The translations under genes and the position numbers were made by a program. From Sphingomonas azotifigens NBRC 15497 (GTDB lineage Bacteria; Pseudomonadota; Alphaproteobacteria; Sphingomonadales; Sphingomonadaceae): 64,000 bases of DNA. Position 1 is the stretch's first letter. Every line of letters starts with the position of its first letter. Positions 1-7,916 of the stretch are shown here, piece after piece. The stretch spans positions 1-64,000 of the forward strand of contig NZ_BCTR01000022.1 in NCBI RefSeq assembly GCF_002091475.1, read 5' to 3'. The notes beneath the pieces were generated by a model. That model was not told the DNA's origin. It saw only the letters and a list, made by a program, of their open reading frames with translations, and did no database searches.

Positions 1-866
1 TCTTGCCCCTTCACCGCCGGCTTAAGAAAGCTCCCATAATGCTCCGCCTGCCGCCCAGCTTGCAGGTGAACAGCCGGAGCGACGCTGATGAATAGGGCGT
101 CGGGCCAGTCGCCTCGCATCACCGCCGCCTGGGCGAGTAGATGCTCGCGGAATAGCTGCTGCAACGGGTTCATACGCAGGCTTTGATGACTGGACTCCTG
201 AAACAAGCCCGATGCCTCGGCGAGGTCGTCATAGCGGCCCGGTGGACAGGGGGCGGAGTCGTGGAGGCTTTCGGTGTATTTGAACTCCAGCGCCAGGACG
301 CAGCTGCGCGCCGGGCGTCCAGGCCTGCCTCCCAGCTTCACGAATGCACAAGCGTCGAATGCGGACCTGTCGGCGGTGAGTGTCGGGTCGAGCCTTCCCG
401 GCGAGTGCTCGAATCGGATGCTATCGACACGGTCGATTCCAAGATCAGGAAGCAACCGTCGGAGCACCCGTGTGGCCAGGTTTAGGTCCAGAGCCAAAGG
501 CCCCATGAAGTTGAGGCAGGTCGCTGTTGATCCCAGCGCGTTACCGAGCACGCGCTCTGCGTCAAGCAAGGCGCCATGCTCCCGATACGCCATAACTTGA
601 TGCGCGAGATTGGCGATCTCGGGTGATAGGAAATTGCGCCCTGCCACGGCGGCTGCAACGCTTAACCGCGACCCTAGGCGGCGACGGCCCCGCCGGCTTC
701 GATGAAAGCCTATGGGAATGCAGCGGTCCGAAAGCCACAGAGCCTGCAACAGCCGGGCGCAAGCGCGCAGTCTGCTATCGTGGCGCTCGTGTACATGAAA
801 TCGCTTGAGTACCTCGGCCGGCACAATTGGAAGGGGCGCATCAGGCGCTCTAAGCTCGACTTTCAC
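1..866 (-). CDS. PGN_0703-like putative restriction endonuclease (PD-(D/E)XK), 3' end outside window
   Basis: The minus-strand frame stays open from the left edge to an in-frame TGA at 876-878, giving 288 visible residues. I place the start at GTG 864-866: a GAGGAG ribosome site lies 5 bases upstream and no ATG precedes the conserved part. Recognisable blocks in order are FLSPEIANLAHQ, CLNFMGPLALD, FEHSPGRLDPTLTADRSAFD, LALEFKYTES, RYDDLAEASGLF and NPLQQLFREHLLAQA. As I remember the family, these are the signature of the PGN_0703-like putative restriction endonucleases. The aspartate in the DRSAFD block and the E-F-K triad form a plausible PD-(D/E)XK active site. It lies on the same strand as the integrase and is probably island cargo. 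Family and fold are recognised by eye; the DNA target and any partner methylase are unknown. Confidence 0.75.
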   Translation of the reverse strand, partial: MKVELRAPDAPLPIVPAEVLKRFHVHERHDSRLRACARLLQALWLSDRCIPIGFHRSRRGRRRLGSRLSVAAAVAGRNFLSPEIANLAHQVMAYREHGALLDAERVLGNALGSTATCLNFMGPLALDLNLATRVLRRLLPDLGIDRVDSIRFEHSPGRLDPTLTADRSAFDACAFVKLGGRPGRPARSCVLALEFKYTESLHDSAPCPPGRYDDLAEASGLFQESSHQSLRMNPLQQLFREHLLAQAAVMRGDWPDALFISVAPAVHLQAGRQAEHYGSFLKPAVKGQ

Positions 867-1195
867 GGCATCTCCTCAAGGAAGCCTACGGCTTCGAAAG
901 CCATGAAAGTTCATGTAGAGCGCAATAATATTGACGGAGAGATGATTATACCACCCCCAAAAAAGCAAATACTCTACTAACTCTACTAACTACTGATGAT
1001 ATAATAGATAATAGATAATAGATAATAGATAATAGATAATAGATAATAGATAATAGGTGATAGGTGATAGGTGATAGGTGATAGGTGATAGGTGATAGGT
1101 GATAAGGGGTAATTAGGCGCAGCGCGCATAAAATATTTACACCTGTTAAATATATTTGCCTAGTCAAATAGACAACAAATCACCTATCGTTAGCG
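867..1195. other. Gene-free AT-rich stretch between nuclease and integrase
   Basis: This 329-bp gap holds no convincing gene. It is much more AT-rich than its surroundings and contains a duplicated 9-mer CTCTACTAA (972-980 and 981-989) followed directly by a large heptamer array (1001-1105). The right part (1106-1195) is unique AT-rich sequence up to the integrase stop. It probably holds the nuclease promoter, reading leftward, and protein-binding sites used by the island. Confidence 0.6.
1001..1105. repeat. Two-block heptamer tandem repeat (ATAATAG x8, GTGATAG x6)
   Basis: Reading from 1001 there are eight perfect copies of ATAATAG (1001-1056), then six perfect copies of GTGATAG (1057-1098), then a decayed copy GTGATAA (1099-1105). 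The blocks share the xTxATAG frame and differ at two positions, so one array appears to have diverged into two homogenised blocks. The array lies 91 bp past the integrase stop codon and upstream of the nuclease gene. Candidate roles are iterons, arm-type sites for the recombinase or its directionality factor, or a length-variable promoter spacer. Nothing in the sequence decides between them. Confidence 0.9.
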
Positions 1196-2920
1196 TCAAA
1201 TATTCGCCGAATAAAGTCGGGAAAAATCTACACCGATTGATATCTTATCAACCGCAGCCTTGAGATTTTCTACCGTCAAGCCTTTACTGTAACGAGCCGT
1301 CTCCCCTGCCGTCGCATGGCCAGTCAGTTCATCAATCGTCGCCGCGTCAACGCCTTGCTGCCGCAGAAATGTCGTTGCACTATGCCTGAACGAGTGGAAA
1401 TCTCGTCCCGGCACGAAAAGTTTAACCTCCTGCCTGTAACGGCTGAACCATTTCGAATAGTTATGACCAAATCTATCGTCGGCTCCGCCGGGCTGTAAGT
1501 TAGAAAAGAGCATCCTAGCTTTTAAATTTCGCTGCCCTTCAGCATAGGAAAGCAGGCCCAGCCTTATCAATTCCTCATGAATTGGAACTAAACGAACAGA
1601 CTTTGCATTCTTCAGCTGCTGCCCGTCTCGTGCGTTTAGGTCAAAGACCCAAACATCTTCCTCCTGCCGCACATCTGCAAGTCTGAGCTGACAGATCTCC
1701 TCCTGCCGCATCCCGGAAAAAAGTGCGATGAGAGGCAGCCAGAATTTCTCATCCCGAATGATAAATTCACCTGGCTTTGACCGCCGATGCGGTGATTGGC
1801 ACCCCGTCCAAAGCGGCGTTTCGAACAACTGCGCCAATTCCTCGCGAGTCCAGTGAGCTCGTTGATCGCGCGCCCTCTTGGCGAGCGGGAATTTCCAGCC
1901 CTTGAAGATGTTGTCGGCCAACCTTCCCTGTTCGACGGCAGCGTCCCACAACGATGCCAGTGCCGCGAAATGACGCTGTACCGTGCGGGAAGACAGCCGT
2001 TCGATCTCGCTATCTTTGGTAGCAGCCACGATCGCGGAAGCTGTCATCCCCCGGAACTCGGCAGCCTTGCCATAATTAGCGGGCAGGTCCTCGAGCACGC
2101 TCTTGAACGCAGCCGCATCCCGCCGGGTGAAACTTGTAAGGGGCCTGTCGCCAAAATGCTCGAGGAACAGCGTGTAGGTCTTGCGCGCCTGCAATGCCGA
2201 CTGATTTTCCCAAACCTTGCGCCGAACCTGCGTCTCGCGAAACTCGTCAGCTTCGACCGAAAAGAGCGCTCCTTGCGCCTCTTCCGCTTCCGGTCCAGGA
2301 GTTGGCTTAGGTGGGACTGCGGAAGCCGGGGCAGCCGAAGCCTCCTGCAATGCGGCTGCCAGAAGCTTATCTCGGGGCTCGTAGTTGAAGTCGCCCTCAG
2401 CCCGCGCGGCAAGCGTCTCTGCCACTTCAAGGCCCGCGCGGAGCATCGCTTGCTGGACCTTCCGTACACTTAGCGTATCGAACCTGGCATCCTGGCCAAA
2501 TCGCCGCGCCAACATCACGGCACTGATCTGCCTGACCGAGCCGAACGCGTTACTGCCAAGATCTTCGCGCGCTCTGCTGGCCAGCTGCCGATAATGCTCC
2601 GCCCGCTCAGCGCGAAATGCATCCGGAACGTCGCTGATCAGGCGGCGATCTTGGTCGTGCGCTAGGATCGTACGGTAGAAATCCCTCACGAGTGCGGCGA
2701 CATCGTCATCACTCAGCATCGGTGAGCTTTCGACAGCCACGAAAAGATCCTCCGACAGCAGATAAAGCCAGCGCGAAAGCGAACGCGCGACCCCTGCTTC
2801 CCGTGTCCGAAGGCTGCAAGTCAATTCGGCTCGACCGAACCGCGCTCGCAATGCCAGCGGCACTGCCCGCCGGAAATGATAAACACCCTCCCGCCGAACC
2901 GTGTTCGGAATGGCAGCCAT
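1196..2920 (-). CDS. Tyrosine recombinase / island integrase
   Basis: A 574-residue site-specific recombinase of the phage-integrase family. The N-terminus (VRREGVYHFRRAVPLALR) matches the short DUF6538-type domain common on proteobacterial island integrases. A SAM-like core-binding region follows at about residues 230-345. The C-terminal catalytic domain carries Arg405 (FSGMRQEE), His509-x-x-Arg512 (HSFRH), His535 (LTGHATAGE) and the nucleophile Tyr544 (ARYSKG). I start at ATG 2918-2920 (MAAIPNTV); an upstream in-frame start at 2968 adds 16 residues with no family match. The gene begins about 100 bp from the 3' end of tRNA-Gln and is read away from it, the classic arrangement of an element integrated in a tRNA gene. 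It appears intact. Confidence 0.93.
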   Translation of the reverse strand: MAAIPNTVRREGVYHFRRAVPLALRARFGRAELTCSLRTREAGVARSLSRWLYLLSEDLFVAVESSPMLSDDDVAALVRDFYRTILAHDQDRRLISDVPDAFRAERAEHYRQLASRAREDLGSNAFGSVRQISAVMLARRFGQDARFDTLSVRKVQQAMLRAGLEVAETLAARAEGDFNYEPRDKLLAAALQEASAAPASAVPPKPTPGPEAEEAQGALFSVEADEFRETQVRRKVWENQSALQARKTYTLFLEHFGDRPLTSFTRRDAAAFKSVLEDLPANYGKAAEFRGMTASAIVAATKDSEIERLSSRTVQRHFAALASLWDAAVEQGRLADNIFKGWKFPLAKRARDQRAHWTREELAQLFETPLWTGCQSPHRRSKPGEFIIRDEKFWLPLIALFSGMRQEEICQLRLADVRQEEDVWVFDLNARDGQQLKNAKSVRLVPIHEELIRLGLLSYAEGQRNLKARMLFSNLQPGGADDRFGHNYSKWFSRYRQEVKLFVPGRDFHSFRHSATTFLRQQGVDAATIDELTGHATAGETARYSKGLTVENLKAAVDKISIGVDFSRLYSANI

Positions 2921-3023
2921 GCTTCCAGAACCCCTGCTCTGTAGCAGGGCATTGTAGCAAAGCCCCACCTAGGTTCCGGCATCGACCGAAAAACCAGGAC
3001 ATGTCAGGCACTTGGGAAAAACC

Positions 3024-3098
3024 TGGCTGGGGCGGGAGGATTCGAACCTCCGAATGACGGTACCAAAAACCGTTGCCTTACCACTTGGCGACGCCCCA
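3024..3098 (-). tRNA. tRNA-Gln(TTG)
   Basis: On the minus strand, 75 nt fold as a tRNA: acceptor stem TGGGGCG/CGCCCCA, anticodon stem ACGGT/ACCGT with loop TTTTGGT (anticodon TTG), T-arm GGAGG-TTCGAAT-CCTCC, and an encoded CCA. Its 3' end faces the integrase gene, so the 3' half is the probable attachment-site core. Confidence 0.96.
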
Positions 3099-3121
3099 AC
3101 GGGAAGCGGGCTTATAGAGCC

Positions 3122-4222
3122 TCAGAACAGACGTTCAAGCCATCCGTGCGGATCCGGCGTCACGCCCCGCTGAATTCCCACCAGCTGCTCGCGGAGCTTC
3201 TCCGTAAGCAGGCCCGGGCCGCCATTGCCGATCTGGAACTCGAAGCCGGATCCACGCACCGCGCCGATCGGCGTCACCACTGCGGCGGTGCCGCAGGCGA
3301 AGGCCTCGCGCAGGCGGCCGCTCTTGGCGTCCTCGCGCCACTGGTCGATCGAATAGCGCTCCTCGCGCACCTCGATGCCGGCGCCGCGCGCGAGCGTGAT
3401 CAGCGATTCGCGGGTGATACCCGGCAGGATCGTGCCCGAGAGCGGCGGGGTCGCGATTGAGCCGTCGTCGAACACGAAGAACACGTTCATGCCGCCCAGT
3501 TCCTCGACATATCGGTTCTCGACCGCGTCGAGGAACACCACTTGGTCGCAGCCCTGGCGGATCGCCTCGGCCTGGGCGACCAGGCTCGCGGCATAGTTGC
3601 CGCCGCACTTGGCCGCACCGGTGCCGCCCGGCGCCGCACGGGTATAATGGTCGGACACCCACAGCGTGACCGACGGCGCGCCGCCCTTGAAATAGGCACC
3701 CGCCGGCGAGGCGATCACCAGATAGAGATATTCGCTCGCCGGCTTGACCCCCAGGAAGGTCTCGCTCGCGAACATGAAGGGGCGCAGATACAGCGAAGCG
3801 CCCTCGCCTTCCGGGATCCAGTCGCGATCGGCCTTCACCAGTTCACGGATCGAGGCAAGGAACAGCTCCTCGGGCAGCGGCGCCATCGCCATGCGCTCGG
3901 CCGATTCGCGGAAACGACGGGCATTTTCCTCCGGGCGGAACAGCCCCGCACCGCCATCGGGAAGGCGATAGGCCTTGAGGCCTTCGAAAATCTCCTGCGC
4001 ATAATGGAGCACCGCGCAGGCCGGATCGATCTGGAGCGGCGCATAGGGCTGGATGCGGGCATCGTGCCAACCCTTGTCGGCCGAATAGCGGATCACCGCC
4101 ATGTGATCGGTGAATACCTTGCCGAAGCCGGGGTTCGCGAGGATCGTCGCGCGGTCGTCGCCGGTCCGCGGGTTGGTGTGGGCTTCGAATTCGAAATCCA
4201 GGATCGTCGCGTCTTCCATCAC
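3122..4222 (-). CDS. ilvE: Branched-chain amino acid aminotransferase
   Basis: A 366-residue fold-type IV PLP aminotransferase that interconverts valine, leucine and isoleucine with their 2-oxo acids in the cytosol. The length and internal blocks fit the BCAT-beta group: HYAQEIFEGLKAYR, LYLRPFMFASE, the PLP-lysine block GAAKCGGNYAASL, EELGGMNVFFVF, and TILPGITRESLI. The gene diverges from the MarR-family regulator across a 66-bp gap. Met1 and Met2 are adjacent, so the start is uncertain by one codon. It stands alone, 23 bp beyond tRNA-Gln, as the first core gene next to the island. Confidence 0.95.
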   Translation of the reverse strand: MMEDATILDFEFEAHTNPRTGDDRATILANPGFGKVFTDHMAVIRYSADKGWHDARIQPYAPLQIDPACAVLHYAQEIFEGLKAYRLPDGGAGLFRPEENARRFRESAERMAMAPLPEELFLASIRELVKADRDWIPEGEGASLYLRPFMFASETFLGVKPASEYLYLVIASPAGAYFKGGAPSVTLWVSDHYTRAAPGGTGAAKCGGNYAASLVAQAEAIRQGCDQVVFLDAVENRYVEELGGMNVFFVFDDGSIATPPLSGTILPGITRESLITLARGAGIEVREERYSIDQWREDAKSGRLREAFACGTAAVVTPIGAVRGSGFEFQIGNGGPGLLTEKLREQLVGIQRGVTPDPHGWLERLF

Positions 4223-4288
4223 TCGGTCTTTCTCGTCCCCAGAGGCTCGGGTTGCGCAGGACTAGGCGCGGTGGCAGAAACGGTCAAC

Positions 4289-4774
4289 ATGGCTGCCCCA
4301 ATTCCTGCCTCTCCCCTCTTCCTGCGCGAACCCGAAATCCGGCGCGGCATCGAGCTGCTCTATTTCGGCTATTCGCACCTCACCCGCTCGATCGACGACG
4401 GGCTGGCACGCCAGGGGCTGGGCCGGGCGCACCACCGCGCGCTGTATTTCATCGCCCGCAAGCCGGACCTGACGGTGAGCGAGCTGCTCTCGCTGCTGGC
4501 GATCACCAAACAGTCGCTGGGCCGGGTGCTGGGCGAACTGGCCGAACGCGGGCTGGTGGAGACACGCGCGGGAACGCGCGACCGGCGGCAGCGGCTGCTG
4601 CGCCTCACCGAAGCAGGCGCGGCGCTGGAATCGGAGCTGTTCGAGGCGCTGCGCGAAAAAATGGCCGGCGCCTATTCGAGCGCCGGCCAGGGTGCCGTCG
4701 GAGGATTCTGGGCCGTGCTCGAAGGGCTGATGCCCGAGGACGAACGCGGCCGGGTGGCGACGCTGGGGCGCTAG
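4289..4774 (+). CDS. MarR-family transcriptional regulator
   Basis: A 161-residue winged-helix regulator. The recognition region reads LTVSELLSLLAITKQSLGRVLGELAERGLVE, followed by the wing RAGTRDRRQRLLRLTEAG, which is typical of MarR proteins. A helical dimerisation region lies at both ends. I chose ATG 4289; an in-frame GTG at 4271 would add six residues. It is divergent from ilvE, so it may act on the shared 66-bp intergenic region, but no clear palindrome is visible there. The ligand is unknown. Confidence 0.9.
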   Translation: MAAPIPASPLFLREPEIRRGIELLYFGYSHLTRSIDDGLARQGLGRAHHRALYFIARKPDLTVSELLSLLAITKQSLGRVLGELAERGLVETRAGTRDRRQRLLRLTEAGAALESELFEALREKMAGAYSSAGQGAVGGFWAVLEGLMPEDERGRVATLGR

Positions 4775-4801
4775 GCTCTGGCACTCCGGAAAACCGGAGT
4801 G

Positions 4802-4883
4802 CCGGCGGAAGCCGGGATCCATTCGCCACGCGATCACAGCAGAAGCCGAAACGGAGGCCGCAATGGATTCCGGCTTCCGCCGG
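4802..4883. repeat. REP-like inverted repeat
   Basis: Left arm 4802-4823 (CCGGCGGAAGCCGG then ATCCATT) and right arm 4862-4883 are inverted copies with one mismatch around a 38-bp spacer. The same core recurs at 43598-43694 and 63005-63101. It lies in the gap between the convergent MarR and hemerythrin-like genes. Confidence 0.85.
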
Positions 4884-4896
4884 AAGGACGGAGAGG

Positions 4897-5511
4897 TCAG
4901 GCGACCTTGAAGCCTTCCTTGTTCATCGCAAGGGTCAGCGCCTTGTTCTTTTCCTCGCTCAGCTGGGCACGGAGTTCGGGGAACAGCGTGTCTTCTTCCT
5001 CGCGGATGTGCTTCTCCAGCGCGGCGCGGAATTCCTTCACCTTCTCCAGCCACTTGGGCGAGGTGCTCGGCATGTTCTCGAGCTCGTAGAGGAACTGCTT
5101 CACATAGCCATGCTCGGCATTGAGCTCGTCCGCCTGCTCGGTCTTGCCCGCTTCGCGCAGCGCCGGGTAGATGACATTCTCTTCCTCGATCGCATGCTTC
5201 ATCAGCGCGTGCTTGATGTGCGCAAGCAGCATGTTGCGGCGGATCGTCGCCTTGTCGTCGGTCGCCTCGAGCGTGTCGAACACCTTGAGCACCGCCTTGT
5301 GCTCGGCCTTGAGCGCGTCGTCCCAATTGCCGGCAAGCGCGCTCGGCGCCTGCACCGCCGCCTTGCGGCCGAGCATTGCCAGCAGGCCCAGCGCCGCGCC
5401 ACCCGCCGCCGCGCCGGCGATCACGCCCAGGCTGGCACCGGTGCTGCTCGTCTTGGCCGTGTCCTTGGCGTCGGTCTTGGTATTCCGCTTGGGTTCGGTC
5501 GTCGTAGCCAT
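4897..5511 (-). CDS. Hemerythrin HHE-domain protein, stress-regulated
   Basis: A 204-residue protein with a Lys/Thr-rich N-terminus, a short Gly/Ala-rich hydrophobic segment (about residues 28-48) and a C-terminal four-helix HHE cation-binding domain. Candidate iron ligands are His71 (KAEHKAV), the H...H...EE cluster (HIKHALMKHAIEEENVIYP) and EKHIREEEDTLFP. Such proteins bind a di-iron or single-metal centre and are linked to O2, NO or oxidative-stress responses. An EcfG-type promoter sits 35 bp upstream (5546-5570), which fits membership of the general stress response. The gene is convergent with marR and monocistronic. The precise biochemical role is unknown. Confidence 0.9.
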   Translation of the reverse strand: MATTTEPKRNTKTDAKDTAKTSSTGASLGVIAGAAAGGAALGLLAMLGRKAAVQAPSALAGNWDDALKAEHKAVLKVFDTLEATDDKATIRRNMLLAHIKHALMKHAIEEENVIYPALREAGKTEQADELNAEHGYVKQFLYELENMPSTSPKWLEKVKEFRAALEKHIREEEDTLFPELRAQLSEEKNKALTLAMNKEGFKVA

Positions 5512-5545
5512 GATAGCCTCCGTCGATACGTGGGATCGGAGGCTT

Positions 5546-5570
5546 AACCGCTGGGAATACTACGCGTTCC
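5546..5570 (-). promoter_or_regulatory. EcfG (general stress sigma) promoter of the HHE gene
   Basis: On the minus strand GGAAC (5566-5570) is followed after 17 bases by GTT (5546-5548). This matches the alphaproteobacterial EcfG consensus GGAAC-N16/17-CGTT, except that the base before GTT is G. The -10 element lies 35 bp before the ATG of the hemerythrin-like gene. Confidence 0.75.
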
Positions 5571-5583
5571 GTAGAGGATCGCG

Positions 5584-6387
5584 CTATTTGCGCGCTTCGG
5601 CTGCCATTTCGGCATTGCGACGGGCGGAAGCGGCGAGCGTGTCGCGCAGCAAGGTCTTCAGCGCTGCGTCGCGATCGAGCACGTTCAGGCCTTCGCGGGT
5701 CGAGCCGCCAGGGCTGGCGACGCGGTCCGCCAATACGCCCGGGCTTTCGCTGGCCGCCGCTGCCATCAGGCCCGAGCCTTCCACCGTCGCGAGCGCCAGA
5801 CGCTGCGCCTGGTCAGCGGGCAGGCCCAGTGCGGCACCGGCCTCGGCAAGCGCGTCGACGAAGCGGAAGACGAAGCCGGGGCCACAGCCGGCAAGCGCGG
5901 TCAGCGCGTCGAGCATGGTCTCGCTCGGCACCCATTCGACCAGCCCGAGCGGCGCCATCAGCGTCTCGGCGGCGGCGCGCGCCTCGGCATCGGCGCTCGG
6001 GGTGGTAAGCCCGACGACACCCTTGCCGATCGCCACCGGCAGGTTCGGCATCGCGCGAACCACCGTCCTTGCGCCGAGTGCGTCGGCCAGCGTTGCGACC
6101 TCGACCCCCGCCAGGATCGACACGAGCAGCGGCACGCCGGTAACGAACGGCGCGAGCACCGGCGCAACCTGGTGGAGTTGCTGCGGCTTCACCGCGAGCA
6201 CCAGCGCGGTCGGCCGCTCGCCCTCCGGCGGCGCGGTCACATGCCGCACGCCCTCGGGAATGGAAGGGCTGCCCGGATCGATGACGGTGATCGCGGACGC
6301 GTCGATCCCCGCCCCGGCCCAGCGGCGCAGCATCGCCCCGCCCATATTGCCGGCACCGACCAGCCAGATCCGATCCAGCAGTGCCAT
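5584..6387 (-). CDS. proC: Pyrroline-5-carboxylate reductase
   Basis: A 267-residue cytosolic enzyme for the last step of proline synthesis, the NAD(P)H reduction of 1-pyrroline-5-carboxylate. The N-terminal Rossmann motif is WLVGAGNMGGAML. Family blocks VLAVKPQQL, VRAMPNLPVAIGKG, ALAGCGPGFVFRFVDAL and VASPGGSTREGLNVL are all present. It follows the YbjN-domain gene with one base between stop and start, so the two are co-transcribed. Length and motifs are complete. Confidence 0.96.
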   Translation of the reverse strand: MALLDRIWLVGAGNMGGAMLRRWAGAGIDASAITVIDPGSPSIPEGVRHVTAPPEGERPTALVLAVKPQQLHQVAPVLAPFVTGVPLLVSILAGVEVATLADALGARTVVRAMPNLPVAIGKGVVGLTTPSADAEARAAAETLMAPLGLVEWVPSETMLDALTALAGCGPGFVFRFVDALAEAGAALGLPADQAQRLALATVEGSGLMAAAASESPGVLADRVASPGGSTREGLNVLDRDAALKTLLRDTLAASARRNAEMAAEARK

Positions 6388-6388
6388 C

Positions 6389-6898
6389 TCAGGCCTCGCC
6401 CTGGGTCTCGATCAGTGCTGCGGCGATCGCCTCGCTCGGCGTCTTGCCGCCCCACAGGACGAACTGGAAGACGGGATAGAAGCGCTCGCACTCGTCGATC
6501 GCGCTTTCCACCAGCAGTTCGGCCTGGGCGAGCGTCAGCGACGCGCCCTCGTCGCCGTCGATCAGCGCGGCGTGGCGGAACAAGAGGATGCCGGTCGACG
6601 ACCAGAGCTCGAAATGGCCGATCCACAATTGCTCGTTGACCAGCCCGATCGTCTCATAGACCAGCCCGCGCCGCTCCTCGGGGACGCGGACGTCGGGAAA
6701 GCCCATGAACTGCAGCACGCCGTCGTCCTCGCGCCAGATCGCGCGAAGTTCATACTGGGTCCAGCTGCCCTTCACCTTGGCGACGATCTCGTCGTCCTCG
6801 CGCTCATGGGTCCAGCCATGCGCGGCGAAATAGGTCTCGAGCATGTCGATGGGCGCGGCCGCGTCGCGGTCGAATTCCGCTTCGTCTAGCATGCCCAT
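6389..6898 (-). CDS. YbjN-domain protein
   Basis: A 169-residue soluble protein of the YbjN family, which resembles type III secretion chaperones in fold and has no settled biochemical role. The start MGMLDEAEFDRD at 6898 is preferred over an upstream in-frame start because the extra residues do not look like the family. The core runs DMLETYFAAHGW to VLWGGKTPSEAI. It abuts proC with a 1-bp gap, an arrangement I recall from sphingomonads, so an accessory role with that operon is possible but unproven. Confidence 0.85.
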   Translation of the reverse strand: MGMLDEAEFDRDAAAPIDMLETYFAAHGWTHEREDDEIVAKVKGSWTQYELRAIWREDDGVLQFMGFPDVRVPEERRGLVYETIGLVNEQLWIGHFELWSSTGILLFRHAALIDGDEGASLTLAQAELLVESAIDECERFYPVFQFVLWGGKTPSEAIAAALIETQGEA

Positions 6899-7010
6899 GT
6901 CGCCCCCGGTCGTGTAGCCATGCCCGCTAGTGCCAAGCACGCGGACGGGGCACAAGCTTGTGCCTGCGCCCCGCCGCCAAAAGCTGTGGACAAGGAAAGC
7001 CTAGCTAGCG

Positions 7011-7271
7011 TCACGCATTTCCTTGCGGGTTGAGCTTCGCCTCGAGCGCATCGAGGCGCGCCTTCAGCGCATCGGCCTCGTCGCGCGCAGCGGCGGCCAT
7101 TGCCTTCACCGCTTCGAACTCGTCGCGGCTGACGAAATCGAGCCCGCCGATCCATTCGCGGGCGCGCTCGCGGGCGCCGGCCTCGGCCTCGCGGGCCACG
7201 CCGGCAAAGGTGCCGGCGGCGCCGTTCACCATCTTCACCAGATCGTCGAACAGGCGGTTGTCGGTCTGCAT
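7011..7271 (-). CDS. ubiK: UbiK-family accessory protein
   Basis: An 86-residue helical protein with the N-terminal block NRLFDDLVKMVNGAAGTFAGV and a C-terminal coiled coil (SRDEFEAVKAMAAAARDEADALKARLDALE). This matches the UbiK/YqiC (BMFP) family, which assists ubiquinone synthesis and forms trimeric coiled coils at membranes. I start at ATG 7271; a GTG at 7286, directly after the tspO stop, would add five residues. It is co-oriented with tspO, 15 bp downstream. Confidence 0.85.
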   Translation of the reverse strand: MQTDNRLFDDLVKMVNGAAGTFAGVAREAEAGARERAREWIGGLDFVSRDEFEAVKAMAAAARDEADALKARLDALEAKLNPQGNA

Positions 7272-7286
7272 GTCAAAAAACCCCAC

Positions 7287-7850
7287 TCAAAGCGTTTCGG
7301 GGTGGATGTGGGCGTTCGACGCCGCCGACGCAATCTTTTCCGCATTCGGATTGAGATCGCGGACCTGCGAGAAGAGCACGCTCGCGAAGCACACCCAGGC
7401 GAGATAGGGCAGCAGCATCAGCCCGGCCAGCGTGCGGACGCGCCAGAAGGCGACCATCGTCACCGCGACGAGCACCGCCAGCGCCACGATCACGATCAGC
7501 GCGAGGTCGAGCATATGGAAGCAGAAGAAGATCGGCGACCAGGCGAGATTCACCGCGAGCTGGGTTACGAACAGCACCACCGCCGCCGCCCGCCCCCGCG
7601 CCCCGCGCGCGCTCAGCACCAGCGCGAGCGCCAGCCCCATCAGAATGTAGAGGATCGTCCAGACGACCGGAAAGGCGATGTTGGGCGGCTGGATCGCGGG
7701 CTTGGCGAGTGCGGTGAACCACGGGTTCTGGTCGCCGGCGGGCGCGACCATCGCCGATCCGAAGCCGAGCAGCACCACCAGCGGCACCGTCACCAGCGCG
7801 CGCAGCCAGAAGCTGCGCCGCAGTTGCGCCTTCGATGCCAGTGCGTTCAC
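7287..7850 (-). CDS. tspO: TspO/MBR-family membrane protein
   Basis: A 187-residue protein with five predicted membrane helices and the TspO/MBR signature: PWFTALAKPAIQPPNIAFPVVWTILY, then NLAWSPIFF and the end of helix V LLPYLAWVCFAS. Family members bind porphyrins or cholesterol and act as stress-linked tetrapyrrole sensors or photo-oxidative modulators. The N-terminus is about 15 residues longer than minimal family members. It is probably co-transcribed with ubiK. Confidence 0.92.
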   Translation of the reverse strand: MNALASKAQLRRSFWLRALVTVPLVVLLGFGSAMVAPAGDQNPWFTALAKPAIQPPNIAFPVVWTILYILMGLALALVLSARGARGRAAAVVLFVTQLAVNLAWSPIFFCFHMLDLALIVIVALAVLVAVTMVAFWRVRTLAGLMLLPYLAWVCFASVLFSQVRDLNPNAEKIASAASNAHIHPETL

Positions 7851-7916
7851 GTGCCGTTTCCCCGTTGCTGTTACCGCACGCCTAGGCGATCATGCGGCAG
7901 CTGCAAAGCCGTGCGC

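Noticed and set aside
1001..1105. Tandem array considered as a CRISPR
   Set aside because: Units are contiguous 7-mers without spacers and there are no cas genes.
946..1167. Minus-strand 73-codon frame with repeating LSPITYH heptads
   Set aside because: It is the translation of the 7-bp tandem array (21 bp per seven residues) and lacks a ribosome site. The pattern is a by-product of the DNA repeat.
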